Assembly (NCBI RefSeq): GCF_004765815.2 | Contig: NZ_ML974127.1 | Location: forward strand, 265,259-329,258 | Direction: 5' to 3' | From: Halorussus salinus | GTDB lineage: Archaea > Halobacteriota > Halobacteria > Halobacteriales > Haladaptataceae | Length of the DNA stretch: 64,000 bases | In this document: one piece after another, positions 7,857-16,648 of the stretch | Layout: each line of letters begins with the position of its first letter | How positions within the stretch are numbered: position 1 is the stretch's first letter | Made by a program: the position numbers and the translations under genes | Notes under the pieces: generated by a model | What the model saw: the letters and a program-made list of their open reading frames with translations, nothing else | What the model was told of the DNA's origin: nothing | Databases searched by the model: none

Positions 7857-10643
7857 TTAGAACACCGTCCGTTCGAGTCGTTCGCGCAGTTCGTCGTGGT
7901 CGAACAGTTCGTCTATCGCCTCCAGCAGTCCGGCCGCCGCGAAGACGACCGCCGCACCCCGAACCGGGTCGTCGTCGGGCGCGTCGCGCACGAGTTGCTT
8001 GACGCCCTCCCAGAGTTCGCGGGCCGGAGCGACAACCGCCACGTCCGACCGCTCGTCGTTGATGCGGTCGTCCACCGCCTGCAGTTGGGTCCGGACCGGT
8101 TGGCGCTGTGCCGTGCGGTCCTCCCCGAGGAGACCGAACAACGTCTCGACCTCGAAGTCGCCGTCCCACGAGACGCGCGCGTCGGCCATGTCCACGCAGG
8201 CCCCGAACAGGTCGGTGTTGCGCTTGGTCGCCATCGCGTCGTCCACGAGTTCGACGGTCTCCTCGGCCGTGTCGAGGAGCGCCGCGACCACCTCGTCGGG
8301 GTCGGCGTCGGCGGTGGCGAACCGGTGGCCCTCCCGCGGGAGTCGTTCGACGGCGTCGAGGAGAGCGGTCACGACGCTCCCGTAGTAACGGGGAATCGCC
8401 ACGTCGCGGCCCGAACCGGTCGTCAGTTCGTCCACGTCGCGTCGAATCTCGGCGATGCGGTCGCGCTGTCGGCGACCCAGCGAGTACTCGAAACTCGCGT
8501 CGAGGGTCGCGCGAGCGCGCCGACCGTCGCGCACGCTGACGCGCTTGGACTGGACCGCGAAGGCGTCGCCGGGAATCTCGGTCCCGACCTCGTACTTGCC
8601 GACCGGGAGGCCGGTGAACCCGGCCACGCCCTCGTCGTCGGTCGTCCCCTCGCGCTGGCCGCCGACCTCGCGGACCGCCTGCTCGCGCGAGCGCGTCTCG
8701 ACGGGCAGTCCCGAGACCGGCGTCCCGTCCACGGTGACGGTCACGTCGAGGCTCCCGGTCCGGAGGTCGAGGGTCAGGGACTCCTCGGGGGCGCTACCGC
8801 CGCCGAGCGACACCGTGGTCGCGTCGCCGTCGTACTTCTCGTGGCTGGCGGACAGTTCGACCTCGTCGGCTTCGAGCGGGAGTTCGAACGCCACGCGTCC
8901 GTCGGAGTCCGTCCGGCCCGTACTGCTCTCGCCGCCGTCGAGCGTGGCCGTCACCGGGACGTTCGAGAGCGGTTCTCCGTCGTCGTCGGTCACGATCGCC
9001 GCGGCGTTCTGCGGGCCGAGTTCGAATCGAAGCGTCGCGTCGGAGTTGATGGTCCGCCGACGCTTCTGGTCGCTCACGTCGCCGGACTCGGCCGTGAACG
9101 TCCACCTGCCCCGGCCCAGTGACAGCGACCCGGTGCCGTCGGTCAACTCGATCTCCTCGCGGCCCCCGTCGGCGCGCGCCGTGCTGCCGTGCTTCTTGGC
9201 GACGACGGTCACCGGCTCGGCCGCCAGTTCGCTCCTCGCGGCGTCCATCGCTCGAAGCTGGACTTCGTGGTCGGTACCTCCCGAAGTCGCTCCGGCGCTT
9301 CCGCTCGAACTGTCTCCTCTGGAATGGAGGAACGCGCCGCCGATGACGCCGACGAGGAGAACTCCTCCGATACCGGCGACGAGCATCAGGTTGTCCTCGA
9401 TTAAGCTGAACGTCCCCGACGAGCCGTCGCCGCCGCTCCCGCCGTTCGCGGCGTCACCGGCCGCGTAGAACAGCGTATCGCTCGCCGATTCGTTGCCCGA
9501 TACCTCCGCGCGGACGAACTGCTCGCCCGTCACGACGAGGCGGTAGCTCCCGTTGGGGTGTAGGCGATAGCGCGTCGAACTCAGGTTCACGTCGCCGTTC
9601 TCCACGGGGACCGACACCGAGACGTACCGCGACTGGTTGGTCGCCGAGGAGGCCTGCGAGACGTTGGTCAGCCAGACGGTCGTTCGCGTCGCGGATACCG
9701 ACTCGTCGGCCAGCGACACGACGCTCCCGTTCTGCGTGACGTTCGCCGTAATCGTCTCGGTCGTGCGGGCCTGCTCGGTGACGTTCTCGAACAGCGGTTG
9801 GCCGTCGCGGTACGCCGAGACGGTCCAACTGCTCGCGGCCGCGAGCGCCGAATCGGACACTGTGAGTCGGCCGTCCGTCGCGGTCACTGCACCGGCGAAT
9901 CGCGCGCCGTTCGTCTCGACCGTGAGGTCGTACTCGCCGCCCGCGAACAGCGGGTTCGACACCGCGAGCGTCCCGCCGTCGAGCGCCGTGACGCTGGTCG
10001 CGCGCTCGACGTGCGCCCGGAGATTTATCGAGGTCGTCGCGCGGTTCGACACCGCGAGGTTCGCGTTCTCCTTGAGCGGGAGCGACAGCGCGCCCGCGTC
10101 GAACGAGACGGCGAGATACGAGTCGTTGCCCTCGTACTGGACCGTCCCCGACACCGGCTTCTTCGAGCCGCCGAGCGTCACCGCCACCGACTGGCCGCCG
10201 CCGTAGCCGAGCGCCTGCGTCAGCGGCACGCGGAGTTTCCCGTTCCCGAATTCGGCGTTCTTGGTCTTCCCGAACTTCAGGTGCCGGAGGTTCGCGGTCT
10301 CGTTGAACAGTTCGGTACCGTTCGACTTCACCGTCACCCGCGTCCGGTTCAGATTCTGTTTCGGAACGCTGAGTTTCTTCACCGGGACGGGGAACGTCTT
10401 CGTCGCGTTCTTCGTCGTCACGCCGACCGTCCTGCCGCCCGCGACCGAGACGGTAATCTTCTTCGTCGCGGTCGCGTTCTCGCCGAGTTGGACGACGAGC
10501 GTGTCGCCGTTCCGGGTGACGTGGTCGGTTCCGTCGTTGGCGGCCCCCAATCCGGCGACGCCCGCGACGACCGACAGCGCCAGCAGGGCCGCCAACAGCG
10601 CCGCCCCGAGGCGTTCGCGTCGTGAGGAGTTCGTCCCGGCCAT
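7857..10643 (-). CDS. Signal-peptide, beta-rich ectodomain, TM, cytosolic Ig-like/helical protein
   Basis: A protein of 928 residues. The signal peptide lies at about 11-34 (AALLAALLALSVVAGVAGLG). An ectodomain of short beta repeats runs to about 400, then one membrane segment at about 412-433 (LMLVAGIGGVLLVGVIGG). The inside half is unusual. It contains about three carboxypeptidase-regulatory-like Ig modules (for example DDDGEPLSNVPVTATLDG and VTVDGTPVSGLPVETRS), then a long helical C-terminal domain with no recognised family. The protein thus spans the membrane with Ig-like folds on both sides and sits directly downstream (1-base gap) of an FtsZ-like gene. It is a good candidate for the link between a cytosolic GTPase polymer and the envelope, though this is inferred from topology and position. 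Confidence 0.75.
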   Translation of the reverse strand: MAGTNSSRRERLGAALLAALLALSVVAGVAGLGAANDGTDHVTRNGDTLVVQLGENATATKKITVSVAGGRTVGVTTKNATKTFPVPVKKLSVPKQNLNRTRVTVKSNGTELFNETANLRHLKFGKTKNAEFGNGKLRVPLTQALGYGGGQSVAVTLGGSKKPVSGTVQYEGNDSYLAVSFDAGALSLPLKENANLAVSNRATTSINLRAHVERATSVTALDGGTLAVSNPLFAGGEYDLTVETNGARFAGAVTATDGRLTVSDSALAAASSWTVSAYRDGQPLFENVTEQARTTETITANVTQNGSVVSLADESVSATRTTVWLTNVSQASSATNQSRYVSVSVPVENGDVNLSSTRYRLHPNGSYRLVVTGEQFVRAEVSGNESASDTLFYAAGDAANGGSGGDGSSGTFSLIEDNLMLVAGIGGVLLVGVIGGAFLHSRGDSSSGSAGATSGGTDHEVQLRAMDAARSELAAEPVTVVAKKHGSTARADGGREEIELTDGTGSLSLGRGRWTFTAESGDVSDQKRRRTINSDATLRFELGPQNAAAIVTDDDGEPLSNVPVTATLDGGESSTGRTDSDGRVAFELPLEADEVELSASHEKYDGDATTVSLGGGSAPEESLTLDLRTGSLDVTVTVDGTPVSGLPVETRSREQAVREVGGQREGTTDDEGVAGFTGLPVGKYEVGTEIPGDAFAVQSKRVSVRDGRRARATLDASFEYSLGRRQRDRIAEIRRDVDELTTGSGRDVAIPRYYGSVVTALLDAVERLPREGHRFATADADPDEVVAALLDTAEETVELVDDAMATKRNTDLFGACVDMADARVSWDGDFEVETLFGLLGEDRTAQRQPVRTQLQAVDDRINDERSDVAVVAPARELWEGVKQLVRDAPDDDPVRGAAVVFAAAGLLEAIDELFDHDELRERLERTVF

Positions 10644-10644
10644 G

Positions 10645-11853
10645 CTACCCCTCGTTGATTTCCATGTACTCGGTCAGGTTCTCCTCGATGCGCCGGAGTT
10701 CGTTCGCGGGCAGGCGGGCGTTCCCGAGCGACCGCCCCGACTGGAGGCTCTCCTTGTACTCCTCGAACTCGTCCCACGAGTGGTCGAGCAGGGGGTCCAA
10801 GTCGAACCCGCCGAGCAACAGCAACACGTCCACCTCGTTGCTCCGGTCCTGTTTGGGCGTGAGGCTGGTCATCCCCGAGGCACCCAGCAGACCGTGCTTG
10901 CGCTTCCACTCGTTGAAGGCGTTCTGCACGTCGGGTTCCGTGATGTCGCCGCTCTCTATCATGTGTTCGGGCGCTCGCACCACCGCGTAAGTGACCCGTG
11001 AGGTGCCCACGTCCATCGGGACGAAGGCGTTCTCGGCGGCCTTGTCGAACATGTACTCCATCTCGAAGAGGTCGCCGTTCAACTCGGTCGCCACCGCCGG
11101 GGTGAAGTGGTACGCCCCGATTTGGGACGGCACCGTCACGTAGTCCTGAATGTCGATGACGCCGCGGGTCTCCCGGCCCGCGCCGATCATCAGGTCGATG
11201 GCCGAGATTATCTGGTCGTTGACCTCGCTGTAGTCGGTGCCGGTGGTCTCGTCGTCGCTGAGATGCGAGTTGGCGACCAGCAACACCATGTCGGCGTTCT
11301 GGCTCCCGTCGTCCGACCGGAGGAGTCGCGAGAGACCGCAGACCGCGTTGAACTGGCGCTGGGGTGCCTCGTAGTAGTAGGGCCAGACCGCCAGCGCGGC
11401 GTGGATGGTGCTGTCCATCCACTGCTTGTGCTGGCTGGTGTCGAGACCGCTCCGGAACTGGTCGATGACGTAGGGAATCGACCCGTTGCCGGTGCCGCCG
11501 CCGAGCGTCGCGGCGTGGAGGAACGCGTCGGTGTGACCGCTCAGGTCGCTGATGCTGGCGACGATGCGGTCCAAGTCCTCGCGCGCGGCCTCCTTGCCGG
11601 TGACGAAGAAGTTGCCCGCGCCCTGCTGGGACCCGAACTCCAAGGCGTGGCGCGCCCACGGGTCGCCGTCGATGCGGTCCTCGATTCGGGTGATGGTGTT
11701 TCGGATGTCCGCGCGGTTCGTGTTCATCACGAGGATGCGGTCGTCGATACCGGGGTTGTCCGACCGTGTGAAAAACTGCGAGGCGATTCGCCCGCCACCC
11801 TCGCCGGAAGCGATGACCATCCACTGCGTGTACGTGTTCTGCTTGCTTGACAT
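10645..11853 (-). CDS. FtsZ/tubulin-like GTPase, paralogue C
   Basis: A protein of 402 residues that is neither a canonical FtsZ nor a CetZ. The glycine-rich T1 region is IASGEGGGRIA (about 14-24). The tubulin signature T4 loop is GGGTGNG (118-124), T6 is LLVANSHLS (about 191-199), and a T7-like DxxD (DIQD, 234-237) aligns by eye with the catalytic Asp pair of FtsZ. Nucleotide binding and hydrolysis therefore look possible. The C-terminal half is shorter and different from FtsZ and lacks the usual C-terminal tail peptide. It is flanked one base on either side by membrane-protein genes. It belongs with the noncanonical FtsZ-like/tubulin-like families; which subfamily cannot be settled without alignment. 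Confidence 0.85.
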   Translation of the reverse strand: MSSKQNTYTQWMVIASGEGGGRIASQFFTRSDNPGIDDRILVMNTNRADIRNTITRIEDRIDGDPWARHALEFGSQQGAGNFFVTGKEAAREDLDRIVASISDLSGHTDAFLHAATLGGGTGNGSIPYVIDQFRSGLDTSQHKQWMDSTIHAALAVWPYYYEAPQRQFNAVCGLSRLLRSDDGSQNADMVLLVANSHLSDDETTGTDYSEVNDQIISAIDLMIGAGRETRGVIDIQDYVTVPSQIGAYHFTPAVATELNGDLFEMEYMFDKAAENAFVPMDVGTSRVTYAVVRAPEHMIESGDITEPDVQNAFNEWKRKHGLLGASGMTSLTPKQDRSNEVDVLLLLGGFDLDPLLDHSWDEFEEYKESLQSGRSLGNARLPANELRRIEENLTEYMEINEG

Positions 11854-11854
11854 G

Positions 11855-13960
11855 TTAGGCTCGTTTCGTTACTCCGTCGGAAGTGAGTTCGACCGACTCC
11901 CCGAACTCGGCGTCGGCGACGGCTTCCCGAATCACGTCGTCGGGGAGCGGTGCCGACAGGAACCGGCTTCTGAAGTCGTCGAACGTCATCGTCTCGTCGT
12001 CGTCGAGGTTGTGCTGGACGACCATCTCGACCTCCCGGTCGAGTTGCTCGCCGTCGTAGGCGACCACGCCGTCGGCGTCGGTCCGCGTGACCGAGAGGTC
12101 GGCCTCCTCGGCCCAGATGGCCAACAGGCACGGCACGTAGTCGTCGGTGATGGGGTAGTCCATCGACGCCGCCAGATACCCCTCGTCGTCGTACTGGTCG
12201 GTCAGGTCGTCTTCGAGGTCGGGCAGGTACTCGCGGATGTCCGCCTCGACGCCCTCGCAGACCTGCTCGCGCAGACCCACCTCGTCCATCGTGAGTTCGA
12301 CCCGCGCGTCGTCCTCGACCGTGACCGTCTCGGTCGGCGTCCGGTAGTCGTCGGGGTCCGGAACCGCCCGGACCTCGTACTCGCCGAAGGGGACCTCCTC
12401 GAAGGTGACCTCCTCGGCGAGGTGGGTCCGGCGGTGTTCGCTGTCGTCGTGGGCCGTGCCCTCGATTTCGATGGCGACGCCCCGCTTGGGACCGCCCTCG
12501 TCGAACTGGGCGAACACCGTCACGTCGTGGGTCTCGCCGTCGCCCGCCGCGACGAGCGCCGGTCCCGTCGAGTCGTAGGACACCTCGGCGTGCTTGCGGG
12601 CGTAGAGGTCCATGAACGCGCCCGCGTCCTTGACGGGCAGGTCGTCGGACGTGACCTCGGCGTTGGCCCGAATCTCTTGGTCGATGACCGACTCGATGTC
12701 GTCGTACGACCGCGCGACCGACGCCTTCTCCGAGAGGGCGTCGAGCGCGTTCGAGAGGTCGCCGACCGCGCCGGTCCACGTCAGCCGGAACTGGTCGAGG
12801 TCGTCGGTCCGCCGGAGTTGGGACTCGTACTCCTCGTCTCCAGCCGAGGGCCACTCGTAGTAGTCGGCGGGCACGTCGGCCCGGCCGAGCGCCGACAGGT
12901 CGTCTTCGAGGTCGCCCTCCATCTCCGCGACCATCTCGATACAGACCTCCCGGAGGTCGTCGCGATGCTCCCGGAGGTCGCTCACGTCGAGCGCCGAGTC
13001 CAGCGACGCCATCGCGGCGTCTATCTCCTCGACGCGCTCGACGTGGCGATTGGAGACGTACTCCTCGACCACCGACGACTGGACGGTCTCCAGCAGGTTC
13101 TCGACCGACTCGCGGTCGGCCTCGAACCGCCCGGAGAGGTCGCCTTCGAGCGCGGCCTGCGCGTCGAGTACCGCGTCGACCGCGCCGTCGTAGTCGTCGG
13201 CCTCGGCCCGCGACTGGGCGTCTTCGAGGAGGTCCCGAACCTGCGCGTCGTCCACCCGGCCGTCAACGTCGCCGAGGAGCGTCTCGACCTCGCCGCTGGC
13301 TCGCTCCACGACCGCGGCCGCGTCGGCGCGGTGGTCGGCCAGCACGTCTTCGAGTGCCTCGATTTCGTGGCTCGCGTCGTCCACGGCCTGCTGGCCGCGC
13401 CACGACCGAACGTCCACGAGGTCGGCGTCTTCGAGTCGGCCGAGGGTGTCGCGGAGTCGCCGGAGTTCGCTCCGGACGAACTCCTCGAAGGAGTCGGTCA
13501 GGGTCGCGTCGAGGTCCCGCACGTCCGACTGGATGCGCTCCAAGTCTTGGATGTCGGCCGACCCGAACCGCTTGGTCGAGTACGTTCCCGCCGCGGTGTC
13601 GAAGCTGACGCCCTGTTCTTCGAGGTCGTCGGCGACCTGCTCCACGTCGGTCTCCACGTCGTCGGCGGTCCAGTCGGGGTACTCGGTGCGAAGCGCCTCG
13701 AATTCCGTGTGGAAGTCCCGAAGGTCGGTCGCCGTCTCGGTCGCCTGCTGTTTGGTGTAGTTCGATTCGCTGGTACCCTGTCGGGAGACCACGCTCCGGA
13801 CGTAGACGCCGACGCCGACGACCAGTAGCGTCGGAATCCCGATGGCGATGAAGCCGACGCCGAGCTGTGAACTCGTGAACAGGAACAGTCCGAGTCCGAC
13901 CGCCGCCGCGACGATGACGATGCCGCCGATGCCGAGTGCCGATTTGGTTTCTCGTTTCAT
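11855..13960 (-). CDS. Membrane-anchored coiled-coil protein with Ig-like C-terminal module
   Basis: A protein of 701 residues. The ATG was chosen because it begins a typical positive N-terminus (MKRETK), follows directly on two membrane segments (about 9-28 and 32-52) and overlaps the previous stop (ATGA). The Lys/Arg-rich start puts the N-terminus and the large C-terminal part in the cytosol. Residues about 60-430 are strongly helical and acidic with heptad-like Leu/Val spacing, probably coiled coils. Residues about 500-600 contain a carboxypeptidase-regulatory-like Ig module (VTFEEVPFGEYEVRAVPD), and a small mixed domain ends the protein. It is probably a scaffold or membrane receptor for the adjacent FtsZ-like GTPase. 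Confidence 0.75.
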   Translation of the reverse strand: MKRETKSALGIGGIVIVAAAVGLGLFLFTSSQLGVGFIAIGIPTLLVVGVGVYVRSVVSRQGTSESNYTKQQATETATDLRDFHTEFEALRTEYPDWTADDVETDVEQVADDLEEQGVSFDTAAGTYSTKRFGSADIQDLERIQSDVRDLDATLTDSFEEFVRSELRRLRDTLGRLEDADLVDVRSWRGQQAVDDASHEIEALEDVLADHRADAAAVVERASGEVETLLGDVDGRVDDAQVRDLLEDAQSRAEADDYDGAVDAVLDAQAALEGDLSGRFEADRESVENLLETVQSSVVEEYVSNRHVERVEEIDAAMASLDSALDVSDLREHRDDLREVCIEMVAEMEGDLEDDLSALGRADVPADYYEWPSAGDEEYESQLRRTDDLDQFRLTWTGAVGDLSNALDALSEKASVARSYDDIESVIDQEIRANAEVTSDDLPVKDAGAFMDLYARKHAEVSYDSTGPALVAAGDGETHDVTVFAQFDEGGPKRGVAIEIEGTAHDDSEHRRTHLAEEVTFEEVPFGEYEVRAVPDPDDYRTPTETVTVEDDARVELTMDEVGLREQVCEGVEADIREYLPDLEDDLTDQYDDEGYLAASMDYPITDDYVPCLLAIWAEEADLSVTRTDADGVVAYDGEQLDREVEMVVQHNLDDDETMTFDDFRSRFLSAPLPDDVIREAVADAEFGESVELTSDGVTKRA

Positions 13961-15033
13961 AGGAGTCCTCCGAGGGTCGAGAGTCCGCCGAGTGCGACCA
14001 GTCCGCCCGCCGTCAGCGCGACCACGAGGAGCGCGAGGCCGACCGCCCGCGTCAACACGCCCAGCCCGTAGCTCACGTCCGAGTTGACCTGTCGGTCGTA
14101 CCGGATGGCTTCGAGTTTGCTCGCGGTCAGTTTCCAACCGGGGAGCGCGCCGACGACCAACCCGACGAGAGCCGCCCCGCCGAGGTTGAATAGCACCGTC
14201 GTCTTCGCGTCGCCTCCGGCGGTTTCGAGCGCCGAGCGGTATCGCTTCATCGCGCGCTCGGCCTCGGCGTCCGCTCGCCGCTCGTCGCTCCGAGCGGCTT
14301 CGAGCGCCGCCAGCGCGGTCGTCCGTCCGTCCGCCCGCCACGCCGTCTCGTAGAGGAGCGTTTCGAGCCGCTTACCGCGAGTCGCCACGGCGCTCCGGTC
14401 GTCCGCGACCGCGGCGACGACCGTCTCGTTGATCGTTTCGGAGTCGGCGTCACCGGATTCGAGCGCGGCGGCCGACTCGTTCAGTCGCTCCGCCGAGTCG
14501 TTGAGGTCCGAGAGCGACGCGAGGTAGTTCCGTTCGGCTTCCCGGTACTCCTCGGCCGCCGACGCGTTGTCGAAGGACAGCGAGCCGTTCGCCAGCCTCG
14601 AATCGACGCTCGGCGTCTGCTGGACGACGACCGAGACGCCCGCCAAGTTCTGCTTGCCCGAGACGAGTCCCGGCAGGTCCACGCTGGACTCCTCGCCGGT
14701 CACGCGCACGGTCACGGTCGCGTCGGTTCGGTTCAAGACTTCCAAGCCCTCGGGGTTCTGGAGCTTCCACTCCGGCCCGCGGGTGGACTTCACGTCGCCG
14801 TCCTTACACAGGGCGACGCGGAACGTCGTTCCGGGGTAGAGCGTCGTCTCGTCGGTCAGAACCTGCTGTGGCGTCGGGTTCGACGCGCCCGGCAGGACGC
14901 CGACCAGCACCTCGCCGCCGGAGGTCTGGCCGCACGCCGCCTCCGCGTCGGGGTAGGTCGCCGCACCCGCAGTCGCCGGGACCGCCCCGAAAAGTAGGGA
15001 AACGACGATCAGTCCGGCCAAAATCCGTCTCAT
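13957..15033 (-). CDS. Secreted/anchored protein with two C-terminal TM segments
   Basis: A protein of 358 residues. The N-terminal signal peptide (LAGLIVVSLLFGAVPATAGA) is followed by a small beta-rich domain with two cysteines (AACGQTSGG, VALCKDGD) that may pair outside the cell, then an acidic helical stalk (about 140-260). Two hydrophobic segments end the protein (LGGAALVGLVVGALPGW and VGLALLVVALTAGGLVALGG). Both ends of the gene overlap neighbours by 4 bases (ATGA), so it is translationally coupled in the middle of the operon. No family is recognised. Confidence 0.75.
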   Translation of the reverse strand: MRRILAGLIVVSLLFGAVPATAGAATYPDAEAACGQTSGGEVLVGVLPGASNPTPQQVLTDETTLYPGTTFRVALCKDGDVKSTRGPEWKLQNPEGLEVLNRTDATVTVRVTGEESSVDLPGLVSGKQNLAGVSVVVQQTPSVDSRLANGSLSFDNASAAEEYREAERNYLASLSDLNDSAERLNESAAALESGDADSETINETVVAAVADDRSAVATRGKRLETLLYETAWRADGRTTALAALEAARSDERRADAEAERAMKRYRSALETAGGDAKTTVLFNLGGAALVGLVVGALPGWKLTASKLEAIRYDRQVNSDVSYGLGVLTRAVGLALLVVALTAGGLVALGGLSTLGGLL

Positions 15034-15296
15034 CCGCTCTCACCTCGGTTCACGTACGCCACGACGCCGCCGCCGACCAGTCCGACCGCGAGTCCGAGTC
15101 CGGCCCCCGCGATTCGGGGAACCCACGGGTCCTCGGCGGCCGCCAGCGCGGCCGTCGTCGCGTCCGTCTGTGCGTCTATCTGGTCGGCCAGCGCGGACGC
15201 GGCCACGGGGTCGGCGACGCTCGCGGCGGTTCCGGCCGACGCCGCGAGGAGCGTCGAGACGGCCACAAAGCCTATCAAGATGACACTTCGTCTCAT
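15030..15296 (-). CDS. Small secreted/membrane protein (88 aa)
   Basis: The start was set at the ATG that overlaps the stop of the upstream FtsZ-like gene (ATGA). It gives an 88-residue protein with a signal-like N-terminus (SVILIGFVAVSTLLAASAG), an Ala/Asp-rich helix and a C-terminal membrane segment (IAGAGLGLAVGLVGGGVVAYV). Longer upstream extensions in this frame lie inside the FtsZ-like gene and were rejected. Its strict coupling to the GTPase gene suggests stoichiometric co-production. It may be a small membrane tether or a subunit of the neighbouring two-TM protein. No family is recognised. Confidence 0.7.
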   Translation of the reverse strand: MRRSVILIGFVAVSTLLAASAGTAASVADPVAASALADQIDAQTDATTAALAAAEDPWVPRIAGAGLGLAVGLVGGGVVAYVNRGESG

Positions 15297-16498
15297 GCCA
15301 CTTGCCGCGCCTCGTTCTGTCGCTCGTACTCGTCCGCTCGCTCCTCTATCTCCGTGATTCGGTCCACGTTCTCGCGCCGATAGGTGTAGAGCGAGGTGAA
15401 CGACGCCAGATTCCGGCGCGTAAGCGCGACGCCCATGTTCACCTCGGGGGACTTCGATTCGAGGAACCGACGCATGGTCGAGGTCTCGATGCCCTTGCTC
15501 CCGCCCGAGACGTACTCGACGGGCGCGCGGACGAGACCGATGGCCTTCTCCGCGTCGTCGGGCGACGCCTCCGAGAGCGTCCGCTTGCTCGCCGCGAGTC
15601 GGGGGAGCGCGCTGCTGTCTACCGACTGACCGCCGACGAACGGCAACAGGTAGCCCAGCAGGGAGCGTGTCATCGTGACCGACCGACCGAGCGTCGCGTA
15701 CCCCGGCCGGGCGTTCGTCCCTCGCGTGTCGAACGACAGCGAGGTCACCACGTCCTGTAGGTCCACGACCGGCGGGTCCACGTCGTCGTACTCGCCGGGG
15801 TCGATTCGCTCCAAGGTCGATCCCGAGATGAGATCGACCAGCCCCGACGCCACGTACTCGTTGTACTCCGAGAAGCGGCCCTCCGCGGCGTCCTCGTAGG
15901 CGAGCCGCTGGTTGTCCACGAGGATGACGCCGTCGACGGTCTCCTCCAGTCGGTCGAGTCCGTAGACGGTGTTCCACGCCTGTCGGCCCGCGCTGATCTG
16001 TTCGTCGTCCTCTGCGACTGGTCCCTTCGTGTTGGGCAACACCGCGACGCCGATGACCTGCGCCACGCCGTCGGTGTACTCCTTGATGGCCTCGGCAACG
16101 TGGGGCGCGATACCGCAGCCGGTACCGCCGCCCAGTCCCAGACAGACGAACGCGAACGGGATGTCTCCCGGCGTCCCGTCCGGTTCGTCGAAGTGCGCCG
16201 AGAGCTTGTCCAGCAACTCCTCGCGGTGGCTCTCCATCACTTGGTCGGCCTGCACTGGATTCCGACCGAAGCCACCGGTCACCTGCTCCTCGAATCCCGG
16301 CGTGCCTCGCTCGACGAGACCGTGACGCTCGGCGATGCCGTACTGGTGTGCCTCGCTCACGTTCGAGAGGTTCCGAAGGTCCCGGATGGTCGAATTGAAC
16401 ACCAAGGGAGCCGCGGGCGTGGAGACGCGCCTGTGCCCGAACACGTCGTCCACGATTGCGCTGCCCGCTTGCCCGGTGCCAGCAAATATATATACCAT
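15293..16498 (-). CDS. FtsZ/tubulin-like GTPase, paralogue B
   Basis: A protein of 401 residues. The ATG was chosen at MVYIFAGTGQAG so that the T1 loop (FAGTGQAGSAIV) sits close to the N-terminus as in FtsZ, and because it follows a promoter-like element. The T4 signature is GGGTGCG (123-129), preceded by LGL as in FtsZ. T6 is VILVDNQRL (191-199), helix H7 is recognisable (YNEYVASGLVDLI), and the T7-like DLQD (246-249) keeps the two acidic residues needed to hydrolyse the neighbour's GTP. The C-terminus is helical with many charged residues. The stop overlaps the start of the 88-aa membrane protein. Of the three paralogues this one has the most canonical GTP-binding loops. Confidence 0.85.
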   Translation of the reverse strand: MVYIFAGTGQAGSAIVDDVFGHRRVSTPAAPLVFNSTIRDLRNLSNVSEAHQYGIAERHGLVERGTPGFEEQVTGGFGRNPVQADQVMESHREELLDKLSAHFDEPDGTPGDIPFAFVCLGLGGGTGCGIAPHVAEAIKEYTDGVAQVIGVAVLPNTKGPVAEDDEQISAGRQAWNTVYGLDRLEETVDGVILVDNQRLAYEDAAEGRFSEYNEYVASGLVDLISGSTLERIDPGEYDDVDPPVVDLQDVVTSLSFDTRGTNARPGYATLGRSVTMTRSLLGYLLPFVGGQSVDSSALPRLAASKRTLSEASPDDAEKAIGLVRAPVEYVSGGSKGIETSTMRRFLESKSPEVNMGVALTRRNLASFTSLYTYRRENVDRITEIEERADEYERQNEARQVA

Positions 16499-16527
16499 GT
16501 CGGTACGTCGGTCACTTATCCACAAAG

Positions 16528-16545
16528 CGAACACATATACCTAAC
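16528..16545 (-). promoter_or_regulatory. Probable internal promoter before FtsZ-like B
   Basis: The longest gap but one in the operon (150 bp) carries a minus-strand TATA-like element (GGTATATGTG, 16531-16540) centred about 39 bases before the ATG. An A/T-rich upstream flank is consistent with a BRE. The predicted transcript would have a very short leader. This would let the downstream eight genes be expressed separately from the first three. Confidence 0.5.
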
Positions 16546-16648
16546 GGAAAAAGAAATTCAAGGATGCGCGAATTCGAGCAGGATTGGTAAGTTTTGCGCG
16601 GTTACGCTTCTAGCATGGAAGGCCGACGATAGGTCGGCCGCCGGTCAC

